Assembly: GCF_022530855.2 (NCBI RefSeq)
Contig: NZ_CP099567.1
Location: 1,116,001 to 1,180,000, forward strand
Direction of reading: 5' to 3'
Source of the DNA: Candidatus Vondammii sp. HM_W22
GTDB lineage: Bacteria; Pseudomonadota; Gammaproteobacteria; Chromatiales; Chromatiaceae
DNA length: 64,000 nt
Shown here: positions 1-9,240 of the stretch, in pieces
How positions within the stretch are numbered: position 1 is the stretch's first letter
Layout of the letters: every line of letters begins with the position of its first letter
Position numbers and translations under genes: made by a program
Notes under the pieces: generated by a model
What the model was told of the DNA's origin: nothing
Databases searched by the model: none
The model's input: the letters and a program-made list of their open reading frames with translations, nothing else

Positions 1-7
1 CGTAAAA

Positions 8-280
8 CTACTGGTAGTAGGGATTTTGTATCCAGCGTTGAATCAGAACCTCGTCACTGAGGTCTTCCAGATGCTTGAGTATCGAGAGGCCCACCATTAG
101 GCGGATGGGTTTTGAGGGCTTTCCACGATGAGAATAAAGCGGGGCAAATTCAGCATCAAAATATAACCAGTCTATCTGTCTGGCCAATAGCAAAAGTGGA
201 TGCTTGGGGTTCAGCTGATCCAGTAAGTTCTGGTGCAGGAAACTTTGCTGGTTGGGATTGGCTGTCTTGGCTTTGCTCAA
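8..280 (-). pseudogene. IS5-family transposase, N-terminal fragment
   Basis: About 90 residues resemble the N-terminal domain of IS5-type transposases: a short leader, then a segment with SHRGKPSKPIRLMVGL and a region ending in IQNPYYQ. Intact relatives continue from that point with YFCGE-like residues, but here a TAG stop follows immediately at positions 8-10. No catalytic DDE residues are present. A related N-terminal remnant lies at 37036-37509. The piece abuts the window edge, so more may lie outside. Confidence 0.7.
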
Positions 281-398
281 TTATCCACCTCTGTTTCGTC
301 CAGTTTTTCTCTGCTTTTACCCCTTTCACGGACGTTTATTTTATCAAATTTAGACGCTTATTTTATATAAATCATTGCGTTATGAATATTTCAGGGTC

Positions 399-750
399 GA
401 CTAATTCGGTTGTTTCCGCACTCACGAAACAGGTTAAAAAACTTCCAGACAAGCTGGTACAGTCATTAACTTGGGATAGGGGGATGGAGCTTGCCGGTCA
501 CAAGAAATTTACTATGGCAACAGATGCAAAAATCTACTTTTGTGACCCACAAAGTCCATGGCAAAGAGGAACCAATGAAAATACAAATCGGCTATTGAGG
601 CAGTACTTTCAGAAGAAAACAGACTTATCGATTTACTCTCAGGCACACTTAGATCGCGTGGTGAAAAAATTCAATCAACGATCGAGAAAAACATTGGACT
701 TCGCTACTCCTGCAGATAAACTAAATGACGGTGTTGCATCGACCCCTTGA
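399..750 (+). pseudogene. IS30-family transposase, C-terminal fragment (copy 1)
   Basis: The reading frame encodes the C-terminal catalytic half of an IS30 transposase: TWDRGMELAGHKKF, then FCDPQSPWQRGTNENTNR with the family's glutamate-containing motif, and the closing segment with LDFATPADKLN. The N-terminal helix-turn-helix half is missing, and the sequence upstream of about 399 is unrelated. The 3' end (ttgaatctac at 748-757) resembles an IS30 terminal repeat. A nearly identical fragment is at 48815-49167. The element is inactive. Confidence 0.85.
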
Positions 751-756
751 ATCTAC

Positions 757-1756
757 ACTAAAGCCCTAAAGCCCGTTCGGTTAGAGCAGGCCATTAGCGG
801 GAAAGAGGGTGTTTTGGCCCCGTTACTAAAGCAGCTCACCGAGGCTGCTCTTGACGCTGAGCTGGAAAGCTATATTGCTGATGATGTGGTGCCTAACCGC
901 AAGAATGACAAGTCCCGCAAGACACTTAAAACAAGCGAGGGCCGTATTGACCTGAATACGCCCCGTGACCGGGCCGGTACATTTGAGCCCCAAATTATTA
1001 AGAAGCATAAAATCAGTGTCAGCGATGAGATTGAAACCAGGATCTTGTCGATGTATGGCCAGGACTTGAGTTATACTGATATCAGTGAACATGTCCATGA
1101 TCTCTATGGCATCTCGGTCTCTACCGCAGCAATCAGTGCGATAACCGACAAAATAATCGATACTGTAAAAGCCTAGCAACGGCGTCCGCTGGATTCGCAT
1201 TATCCCTTTGTTTGGCTGGACGCAATTCACTACAAAGTTCGGGCCCAAGGCCGCTACCAAAATCGCGCTGTTTATACCGTTCTTGGGCTGAATATTGAAG
1301 GCAAAAAGAAGTGCTGGGGTTATACCTGTCCGAAAGTGAGGGCGCTGATTTCTGGTTAGGCGTACTGAGTGATTTACAAAATTTGGAGGTGAACGATATC
1401 CTGATTGCTTCCGTGGACGGTCTGACAGGCTTTCCAGAAGCGATACAAACAATATTTACAGAGACTGAGGTTGTTTACCAAATATGCAACTCGCTACGCT
1501 ACGTTGGCTCCAGGCTCCAGGCTCCAGGCTCCAGGCTCCAGGCTCCAGAAGGTATTTCTGGTTGGCCTTAGTGTGTTTACAAGGCGCTGAACAAGGAGGC
1601 AGCTGAATCAGCCCTCGACGATCTTGAGGAAGTCTGGGGCGATAAATACCCCATCGTGATTCAACCATGGCGCAAGAAGTGGGATAACTTATCCGTCTAT
1701 TTTCGTTATCCCGAGGACATTCGTCGAGTTATTTATACGACATTTTGAACAGTCTC
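757..1756 (+). pseudogene. IS256-family (Mutator) transposase remnant, broken
   Basis: Reading frames from about 757 encode an IS256-type transposase in pieces: the N-terminal part (LAPLLKQLTEAALDAEL) to a TAG at 1174-1176, a following segment with VWLDAIHYKVRAQGR, then after a frameshift LSESEGADFWLG and ASVDGLTGFPEAI, and finally a piece ending VIYTT near 1743. It is truncated on the left by the IS30 fragment and has lost its C-terminal part, ending directly in a short terminal-repeat-like sequence (1740-1756). A heptanucleotide repeat sits inside it. The best comparison in this window is the copy at 35284-36591. Confidence 0.85.
1506..1547. repeat. Six tandem copies of the heptamer GGCTCCA
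   Basis: Six perfect head-to-tail copies of a 7-bp unit occupy 1506-1547, inside the IS256 remnant, at the point where relatives continue from NSLRYV to a WKD-like segment. Translated in one frame the array gives repeats of GSRLQAP. Seven is not a multiple of three, so unit gain or loss would change frame. Confidence 0.95.
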
Positions 1757-1836
1757 TTTTAAAACATTGGATCTTCCCCTAATCGAGAGAGTAAGTATCA
1801 CCCAACCACTCCCTCAGGATAAAGATTCAGCCCTCC

Positions 1837-4800
1837 AAGGTGGGGTTCTGGGGACATTCCGTCCTAAAGTGACACTTATCGCTACAGCCCACGCCTCATA
1901 AGGCTTCTAGAGGTGCCTTAATTTTCAAAATCACTGCAATATCCCAATTATAGTAATATTCCGGCTTTTACGAGAAGCCTATGCCTTATAAAGAACGCCT
2001 GAGACCGTACTCCACGAAGCAGAAATTAACGATTTATATGGCGTTCCCAGCCTGTCACTGGAAGAAAAACGTATCAGTTTTACTCTGAATGATCTGGAGC
2101 AGGACGTTATTAAATCCATCAGGGATCGCAATCATAAATGCTATGCTATTGCTCTGCTGGGTTACTTTAAGATCAAGCCCATTCAGCTCAATCCGGCCTA
2201 CAAGGAATTGAAAGCAGATCTCACCTTTATTGCTGAAGAATATTTCCCTAAATTTAAAGTCCCTCGCTTCAGTGTTAGCAATAAGCAGAAAACACGTATC
2301 TACGACAAGATTATAAACCTTCAGGGATTCAAAACATGGTGTGTGGAACAACATCAGGAACCTCTCATTACCTATTTGCAACAGGTTGCTAAATCCTGGA
2401 TTGAGCCGCGCTTTTTATTTGATGCCTGCACCGAATACTTAGCTCGAAATCATACAGGAATCCCTAAATATACCGTGCTTCAGCGAATTATCAGTCAGGT
2501 AATCAAGCAGGAACGTAAGCGACTTTCTGATCTATTAAAGACAACCATATCAGATGAATTAGCTACTAACTTGGCTGAGTTAGTTGATGGAAAAGGTATG
2601 CTAACCGTTAAAGAACTTAAGCAGGCGGCGAAAAGTTTTAATGCTCCAGAATTGGAGAAAGAGTTGAACGTCAACAAGTTGATTCAGCCCTGGATGGATG
2701 AAGTTAATCAAGTGGCCTCTGCTCTATCACTATCGCAACAAAACCGACTGCACTATGCGGCGATGGTTGATTACTACTCTATAACCAAGCTTAAACGCTT
2801 CGACCGTGTCACGCAGCAGCTTTATTTACTTTGTTATCTTCAGGAGCGGGTACAAATCAATATTGAACGTTTGGCTGATGGGTTTATTTATCATGTCCGA
2901 AAGTTACGTGAAAAAGCTAAAGCGTATGCCAAGGAAATGGCCTATAAAGATTGGGATGGCGCGGTAGTAAATATTAGCAAAGCCGCTGAATTATTATACT
3001 TTTTTATTGACGACACCATTGATGACCATGTGTCATTTAGACAAATAAAACAACGGGTACAAGGCTTGCTTGGAGCACGGTAAATAGAATCACTGTGCTT
3101 GTATCTGAAGAAACAAAAACGCACGAAAAATGATTACATCTGGGAATTTTATGATAAGCAGCGTGAACTGATTCAGCACTTAATACGCCCCATTTTTTTA
3201 TGCCTGACCTTTGAAGGATCAGACAATACACAGGCTTTATCTGCACAATTAAATAGAATGAAAAAAGAGTTGTTAGGTGCTGGTGAATTAGCATCGTCAG
3301 ATCGACGATTGATTCCAGCCAAACACCAATTGTATGTTATCAATATTGATAACAACGTACTCTCTGAGCGTTACGAGTTGATGCTGTATTTATCAGCTCA
3401 AAATAATCTTGGTGGGAAACTCTTTATACCAACGGCTATCAAATATCGTGCATTACACGATGACCTTGTTGGAGATATCCCCTGGGCACAGAAAGACAAG
3501 CTACTTAAAGGTTCCATGCTAGATAGCATGAATACAGAGCCTGCCCAGCGGGTTAAATCGATGGAGAAAAAGATGAACGATAAGCTGCAACGGGTTGGCC
3601 AGCGCATTGATGAGGGCGACAATCGAAATGTGGTATTGCGTAATCGCTCAGGAAAAATTCAATGGAGGTTGCCGTATTCAGGCACAAAATCGGCTTTAAA
3701 CAATCCCTTTTTCGATCGTATTAAACCGATTAACATTGCCGATGTATTACGCTTCGTTCATCAGGAAACAGGATTTTTAAAGCACTTTGAGCATGTTCGC
3801 CAGGTACAGTCCGGCAGAGTGATCATTTGAATGATTTACTGGCGGCTCTCATTGGCAATGGAACCTATTATGGCCTACACGGCATGGCCAGCATCTCTGA
3901 TAGATCATATGATCATCTACGCACAGTACAGGCCAATTATTTGCGACCTGAAACGCTAAACTTCGGCAATGATGCAATTAACGATGCGACAGCGAAATTA
4001 TCAATCTTCAAGCATTACAATATCCAAAAAGGACTCATTCATGCCAGTGCTGACGGGCAAAAATTCGAATCACGGTTAGAGACTTTTAAAACTCGCTATT
4101 CATCTAAATATTTTGGCACGAATAAAGGACTAACATCGATGAACTTGATTGCCAATCATGTAGCCTTGAATGCCCAGATTATTGGTTCCAATGAACATGA
4201 ATCTCATTTTATTTTGGATCTGCTTCATAACAATACCTCGGAGATTAAGCCGGATATTTTGTCAACGGATACGCACGGCGTTAATCATGTTAACTTTGCT
4301 TTGCTGGACCTGTTTGGCTATATCTTTGCGCCGCGCTATGCTCAGTTTGGAACCGTGATATCAGATCTTTTTGATGTAAATGAGGGAGAAGACAATAAGG
4401 CAACGCTCTCATTAAAAAAGCCTATTAATATAGAATTAATTATCGATGAGTGGGATACGATACAGCGCATTATTATATCACTACAGCAGAAGACGATAAC
4501 GCAGGCGACCCTTGTTAGAAAGCTTTCTGGCTATAGTCAAAACCACCCCTTGCTGAAAGCTTTAACTGAATATAATCGTATGCTCAAGGCCATGTACTTA
4601 CTGGACTATATTGATGATGCCAGTTTAAGAACTTATGTACAGCGAGCCTTGAATCGTGGGGAAGCTTATCATCAATTACGGCGTGCCATTGCACATATGA
4701 ATGGCAATCGTTTCCAGGGAAAATCAGACGATGAGATTGTCTTGTGGAATGAATGCGCGAGGCTATTAACCAACGCCATTATCTATTTTAATTCGCTGAT

Positions 4801-5065
4801 ACTGACGCGATTACTTGAGCATTTTGAGGGGGAAAGTGACGATAAGAAGTTGGAAATTATTAAGCAAGTTTCGCCAGTGGCTTGGCGTAACATCAATTTG
4901 AACGGAACTTACAGCTTTAGCTTTGAACAAAACCTACTAGATTTGGATGAAATTATGCAATCAATCGTGCAAAATGAAAATTAAGCCACCTCTGTAGGCC
5001 TTGTGGGGTATGGACTGTAGAGATAAGTGTCACTTTAGGACGGAATATCCCCAGAACCCCAAGGT
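1837..5065 (+). mobile_element. Tn3-family transposon (1842-5060) with 5-bp target duplication
   Basis: The element starts GGGGTTCTGGGG at 1842 and ends with the inverted counterpart CCCCAGAACCCC at 5060. The ends match as inverted repeats over about 80-90 bp, including the shared core ATTCCGTCCTAAAGTGACAC. Direct repeats AAGGT flank it at 1837-1841 and 5061-5065, the 5-bp duplication expected of Tn3 transposition. It carries only a broken transposase gene; I see no resolvase, cointegrate-resolution gene or cargo. It sits in the 3' end of the ISL3 transposase gene, whose reading frame would be restored (HLGGLNLYPEGVVG then stop) by precise removal. Confidence 0.88.
1981..4984 (+). pseudogene. 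tnpA: Tn3-family transposase tnpA, broken in several places
   Basis: Nearly the whole Tn3 transposase is present in pieces. A start ATG at 1981 is in a different frame from the N-terminal region, so there is a frameshift near 2015. A long N-terminal segment runs to an in-frame TAA at 3081-3083. The same frame continues to a TGA at 3828-3830. A +1 shift then opens the C-terminal catalytic domain (3827-4984). That domain shows DGQKFES, DTHGVNHVNFALLDLFGY, RRAIAHMNGNRFQGKSDDE and VSPVAWRNINLNGTYSF, all typical of the Tn3 DDE domain. The combined length of nearly 1000 residues matches the family. At least three lesions make it inactive unless they are assembly errors. Confidence 0.9.
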
Positions 5066-6087
5066 GGAGGTAGATTGCATTGGCAAACAGCTCCTTGTTG
5101 CGGAAACTTCTGCTACGTATCTTGATCATCTTGATTCGGCTGTTGAGACCTTCTGCCGGACCATTACTTACTTCCAAAACAATAGCGTTCAATATTCCCC
5201 ATAGGTGATCCTTGATTGTTCCAGCCATTTTTTGATTGGCTCCAGGCCACTGCGTACGGCCTATTGTCTATGACAACCACCGCTCCCAGCCTTTCCTTGC
5301 CCATGTCTTGAGAGTGACATGGCAAATTCTTTGATCGGCCAGGCGCGGGCAGTCACGTAGCGCTTTGAATCTCAATTTCTGTCTGCGCGTCATATTCTCC
5401 GGATTGTAGAGCCAGTGATACTGGCTGCCTTTAAGGTCCTCATAGCCATCAGCACTTTATGCTCTTGGCGACATGGAATTTATCGAAGGCAATCTTCTCT
5501 TCAGTCCTAGGCAGGCTTTTCAGTGTGGCATTGATAAAGGCTTAGCCATATATCCATAGAGACACTCTCTATCGCTTCTCGCTGCTCCTCTGTTAGACTT
5601 TTGTTCCATGCTTTGAGCGTGGCCTTTTTGCGGTCACTGCCCACGTGTAGCACTGTACCTGCATCCTGGTCTGATAAGACTGCTGCATAATTCCATCAAT
5701 GGCATTCCAATTCAGCCCCATCAATCGGGAGACTGCCGAGATGGATGCCTCTTTCAACCAGTCGATCACTAGCGCCTCAAACATTGCAGTAAACCCAGAG
5801 CCCGGTTCCGCCCAGGGAACTGATACGGTGACCACCCCATGTTCTTCACATTTCATCCTGGGCACATCTGTTACCAGAATAGTTTTGTACTGGCAGGTAT
5901 CTAGGTGCCGCCAGCGGCGCTTGCGTGAGTCATAGCCAAGTGAGATCTGCCCACAGGTTGAACAACACTGCTTGGCACCTGCCTCCTGCTCAACCTGTAC
6001 CGTTACCTCTCCCTCTGACAGAGCCAACTCTATAACTGCTAACCTGCCAAGGGCTCTGATACCCAAGACTTGGGCGTTATCTCTCAT
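5061..6087 (-). pseudogene. ISL3-family transposase, disrupted
   Basis: The N-terminal part (5593-6087) has the ISL3 zinc-binding region, with CCSTCG and an RRWRHLDTC segment, and a helix-turn-helix-like stretch. The middle (about 5230-5592) is readable only with frameshifts and stops. The C-terminal part (5061-5228) has SNGPAEGLNSRIKMIK and RSFRNKELFANAIYLHLG. The last residues and TGA stop (complement of 1798-1800) are stranded on the far side of the inserted Tn3 element. Confidence 0.85.
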
Positions 6088-6133
6088 AGGGGGGGTAATC
6101 TACCCACTCAATTAGGGGAAGAGCCAAAACATT

Positions 6134-6326
6134 TTTTCAGACGTTTGCCGGTTTTCGGGTCGCTTAATGTGCTCTGGTGGGCAATTTTTATCGCTACGTC
6201 AGTGTCGGAAAAGAGGGCGTTGGCCAGATAAACAGAAGCAGTAGCACTTCTTCCCTATGAGTTTTCGAGGTTATGGAATATTACCAATATTTATACGCGT
6301 GATGAGCTCGATGGTATAGTTCCTGA
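6134..6326. other. Unassigned intergenic DNA right of the ISL3 element
   Basis: About 190 bp lie between the right target duplication of the ISL3 element and the stop codon of the unrecognised minus-strand gene. I see no convincing reading frame, terminator hairpin or IS end here. Confidence 0.4.
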
Positions 6327-7223
6327 TTATTTTTTCTGTTTGCACTCCTCACACCGTAGCAAAAATTGGTAAGTGCTTTTTGGCATGGGTACTCTTGCTT
6401 CGGAAAGATAAGTGATTAGGGCCGTTCCTTCTCTGATCAGCTTCACGCCTTTACGAATTAGATGTTGTTCGGCGGGTGACTTATCAACGAGTATATCCGG
6501 TTCAAACTCTTCCAGTTTTTCGCGGGTGGAGACGAATGCGGGCCACACATCAAAAAAAGAGCGGTCACTTTTCATTGTTTCAATCTGGAGCTTTGCCGCC
6601 TGAGAGTATGTCTGGAAAAGTTGCGGGATCTGTTTGAATATCGAGTTCTCTCCAAAACAGGCCGTCATCTGCTCTGAAATAAGATCTATGTCACGCATGG
6701 TTTGAGCTATTTTTCGATACCGCGAGTCAAACAGGCGTCCAATTGGCTGACTGAATGCCTTGAAGGGTTCTCCCCAAAGTTCGTCTATACCCTCTTGCCC
6801 GCTGTAATGCTTTACATATTTACCCAGTTCCAGGGCTTCTTTAAAGCAGTTTGAACATTGTTGCATCAATTTATTGCTGTGGCTGATAGCTACGCCTTTT
6901 GCCTCAAGATCAACAATCGCAGTAAAAATGTCTGTTGCCCGGTTGAATAGGGCACCGGCGAGCATAGCACCGTTGATCCTTTTTTGGCTGAGGTCCTTCT
7001 CTTTGTCAAAGGCGCGACGAGCCTCTTCAAGGTGTTCTCCCGGTGTATTGATGCCGGTTTCGGTATGGTGGAATGCACGGCGCGTCAGGCTGTCGATCAG
7101 CACCTTGCGGTTGGCCAGTGTGTCGATTGACTCTGGATAGTAGCGAATCCAATAGCCATCGTAGTAGACGCACTCTTTACCGTCAAAATTCTGCCGGGTG
7201 CCATTTTCAAGTTGATTATTCAT
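6327..7223 (-). CDS. Unrecognised hypothetical protein (298 aa)
   Basis: This is an uninterrupted frame of 298 codons from ATG 7223; an in-frame TTG at 7247 is possible but less likely. I do not recognise a family. The N-terminal 25 residues are rich in aromatics (VYYDGYWIRYYP), then the protein is hydrophilic and apparently mostly helical, with long charged helices (EEARRAFDKEKDLSQKR). It has no signal peptide or membrane segment. It ends with a single CEEC pair followed by lysines, which could be half of a zinc site. There is no Shine-Dalgarno sequence; the DNA upstream is an IS30-type terminal repeat that places TTACAA 15 bp before TATAAT. It is isolated between an ISL3 element and an IS30/IS5 remnant. 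That it is intact amid dead genes suggests recent arrival or selection. Confidence 0.75.
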   Translation of the reverse strand: MNNQLENGTRQNFDGKECVYYDGYWIRYYPESIDTLANRKVLIDSLTRRAFHHTETGINTPGEHLEEARRAFDKEKDLSQKRINGAMLAGALFNRATDIFTAIVDLEAKGVAISHSNKLMQQCSNCFKEALELGKYVKHYSGQEGIDELWGEPFKAFSQPIGRLFDSRYRKIAQTMRDIDLISEQMTACFGENSIFKQIPQLFQTYSQAAKLQIETMKSDRSFFDVWPAFVSTREKLEEFEPDILVDKSPAEQHLIRKGVKLIREGTALITYLSEARVPMPKSTYQFLLRCEECKQKK

Positions 7224-7227
7224 TGTG

Positions 7228-7254
7228 ATTATACAGGGTAGATCCAAGTTGTAA
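7228..7254 (-). promoter_or_regulatory. Possible hybrid promoter: IS30 end supplies -35, host supplies -10
   Basis: Reading leftward, TTACAA (7254-7249) inside the IS30-type terminal repeat is followed after 15 bp by a perfect TATAAT (7233-7228), then 4 bp and the ATG of the hypothetical gene. The spacer is shorter than the ideal 17. Transcripts would start at or next to the ATG. Not tested. Confidence 0.4.
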
Positions 7255-7334
7255 ATGCAACTCTAGTTTGACGAATAGAGGGAAAGCTGCGGCAGCATCA
7301 AGGCGTTCTCTATCCGGCAAGAAAGAGGAGCACC

Positions 7335-8359
7335 ATGAGATGCGCACAGCTCACCTAAGAAGAACGATACCAGATTTCCGTCCTATTGAAAGCAGGGCAC
7401 AATCGAACTGAGATAGCCATGCTTCATGGTCCAGCGTATTGCAACACCCTTCTGGCGGCGTTTGTTATCACTCCATGCCTCAGGGCTATCCCCGGCTTTG
7501 ACCTGCCTATTTTCCTCTCGCGTATATACGTTGCTTGGGTACTGGGACGAAGGCATCTACAATCTGTTCCTTGCGAACACTGAAGCCTGCTACATCACAA
7601 GGCCCGGTTCTTTCAGGCACTCACGATACACCCAAACCGCTTTGGTATCGGGTACCTTACCCTCCCCGGACTCAGCCAAAGAAAACGACAAAAGCTATAG
7701 CGATCCCGTATTTGGAACTCTGCTTGATCATCGTTCAGATTGAGCAAATGCTGTAGGGCCAACACCTTGAACACCAGTACCGTATCGTAAGGTGGACGCT
7801 CACCTTTGCTGGGACCACTGTTTCTATAAATTGAGCCCAGTAACCGCCCGAAAAGCCTCCTGGTCTACGGTCCTTTCCAGACTTGGCAGCGGGTCTCCTT
7901 GTTGCTCAAGAAGTTCAAATCGCTCCTGACGATCAAAAAAACTTGGCTGCATGGCTGTTATCAATGGTTGGTTGAGTTGGTTACTATGTATCATTGATTT
8001 TGTGAGGATTCTTTAGAGGTTCCCTTAAGTCGTTGTCTTCCTTTTCCGATCAGGCCCACACCATGACTTCAGATAACGGGAATAGAGTTTGTTGGCCACA
8101 AAAATATAGCCGCACAAACTCAATGTGCAGATTTTACTTTGCACATACTTATGCTTCCTGGGAACGTGGCTTGAATGAAAATACCAATGGACTCATTCGC
8201 CAGTATTTCCCTAAGGGCAGTGGCTTCACAGCCATTACCCAGAAGGAGATCAACCCGGTAATGGATAAACTCAACAACAGACTAAGGAAATGTCTTGGCA
8301 TGAAAACACCTAATCATGTATTTCTAGAAACCAACCCACCTGTTGCACTTGCGAGTTGA
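7335..8359 (+). pseudogene. IS30-family transposase, interrupted by an IS5 fragment
   Basis: Two halves of one IS30-type transposase flank IS5 DNA. The N-terminal half (7335-7422) reads MRCAQLT, a stop, then EERYQISVLLKAGHNRTEIA, the family's first helix-turn-helix. The C-terminal half (8033-8359) contains MTSDNGNR, SWERGLNENTNGLIRQYFP and DKLNNRLRKCLGMKTPNHVF, the usual DDE and C-terminal motifs. Terminal-repeat-like sequences lie near 7239-7262 (gtagatccaagttgtaaatg) and 8350-8363. The catalytic middle is replaced by IS5 sequence, so the gene is dead. A second copy of the N-terminal half lies inverted at 10233-10560. Confidence 0.8.
7423..8017 (-). pseudogene. IS5-family transposase, N-terminal half, degenerate
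   Basis: Read on the minus strand from about 7955, the DNA encodes a decayed start of the IS5 transposase seen more intact at 55444-57981: MQPSFFD, then GDPLPSLERTVD, then TREENRQVKAGDSPEAWSDN. It contains several stops and frameshifts. The outer end near 8000-8017 (ctttagaggttccc) matches the IS5 terminal repeat. The 3' half of the IS5 is missing here. Confidence 0.75.
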
Positions 8360-8469
8360 ATCCGCGACCGTAAAACAGACGGATAGCGGTCTACTGCAAT
8401 CGCCTGCTTCCCCATCTTTGTGACGGACACCGGATAGAAGAGTGAACAGGAAAAGGTTAGACTCCATCC

Positions 8470-9183
8470 ATGGAGATGCCCTCAGCAGATATGAATTGGT
8501 TTGCCGAAACTTTTAGTAAAATCTGCCTCGAAATCAAAGATGCTTGGGAGGCCTTTGGCACAGAAAAACTGAGTAATGATCCTGCACCGGACCAACTGTG
8601 TGGTGCGATGGAGCAGCTGATTGAATTACTCTACCGTTATGAAAATAGTCAGCAACAGGTTCAGCCGGTCACTGAAGAGCCGATTCCCGAAGGGGTTAAT
8701 ATCAGCGAGCTGGGTAGTTATGGATTTTCAATACTTGAGAACTTTGCCCAGATGACAGATGACCTTGGCCTGAAAACAGCGGAGTATCCCTGGGAACAGC
8801 TCTCCGTCTCTCTGGCGCTCTGGATGGCTCGCCAGGGAGCTGAACTCTACAATCTGGGCCTGACGATCAATGGTTTTGCCTCCATCGCCAATCAGACTCT
8901 CGATACCCGGCAGCTGGAGCAGCTCTACCTCGCCATGGGAGAAGTACTGGACGCTGCCTCGCCCGTTGTCAAAGAAGAGGCTATAACCGCCGATATGCAA
9001 CACCCATGGCGACTCCTGGTATTCAACCGTGCCATTGTAGCGACCCGTACCCTCTCACCACAGCTGATGAAGAAGGCATTTTCCGCCGTTACTGAATATC
9101 TGCCGGACGATGCCCCGGATTTTTTTCGCCAAGGGCATGGAACAGGTGGACCTGCAAAATTATCCGGACCCTGTTCGCTCTGA
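8470..9183 (+). CDS. Conserved-looking hypothetical protein, C-terminus probably frameshifted
   Basis: A 237-residue acidic, helical, soluble protein of unknown function, placed just upstream of yciB-yciI. ATG 8470 is used here; the in-frame ATG at 8491 is an alternative. The last 20 or so residues look wrong. After a run of seven T (9120-9126) the frame becomes RQGHGTGGP, whereas one base fewer gives FFAKGMEQVDLQNYPDPVRS, and a further shift gives TEYYHQTWLVKRTLH ending in TAG near 9230. Both continue the composition of the protein much better. I infer one or two single-base frameshifts near the C-terminus, either real or from sequencing. Confidence 0.65.
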   Translation: MEMPSADMNWFAETFSKICLEIKDAWEAFGTEKLSNDPAPDQLCGAMEQLIELLYRYENSQQQVQPVTEEPIPEGVNISELGSYGFSILENFAQMTDDLGLKTAEYPWEQLSVSLALWMARQGAELYNLGLTINGFASIANQTLDTRQLEQLYLAMGEVLDAASPVVKEEAITADMQHPWRLLVFNRAIVATRTLSPQLMKKAFSAVTEYLPDDAPDFFRQGHGTGGPAKLSGPCSL

Positions 9184-9240
9184 CTGAATACTATCACCAG
9201 ACATGGCTTGTTAAACGAACCCTACACTAGTAGCCTAATT

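Larger units (their letters stand above)
1769..6125 (-). mobile_element. ISL3-family insertion sequence carrying a nested Tn3-family transposon
   Basis: The terminal inverted repeats read GGATCTTCCCCTAATCGAG at the left end (1769) and, reverse-complemented, GGCTCTTCCCCTAATTGAG at the right end (6125). Both ends are flanked by a perfect 8-bp direct repeat AAAACATT (1761-1768 and 6126-6133), the duplication length expected of ISL3. The transposase is on the minus strand. A Tn3-family element at 1842-5060 interrupts its last 15 or so codons; without it the IS would be roughly 1.1 kb. Left-end remnants of similar elements occur at 36792-36827 and about 37732-37752. Confidence 0.88.

Noticed and set aside
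112-393. N-terminal extension of the protein frame that includes the IS30 fragment
   Set aside because: This part is antisense to the IS5 fragment and intergenic DNA and shows no IS30 similarity.
1506-1547. CRISPR-like array
   Set aside because: The units are 7 bp and contiguous with no spacers.
4953-5060. Last residues of the minus-strand frame 5228-4953 as the native ISL3 C-terminus
   Set aside because: They are antisense to the Tn3 end and tnpA; the true ISL3 C-terminus lies beyond the insertion, at 1798-1841.
6327-7223. Toxin, antitoxin or defence gene
   Set aside because: The unrecognised protein has no nuclease, ATPase or membrane motif I can point to and no partner gene, so a defence role would be guesswork.
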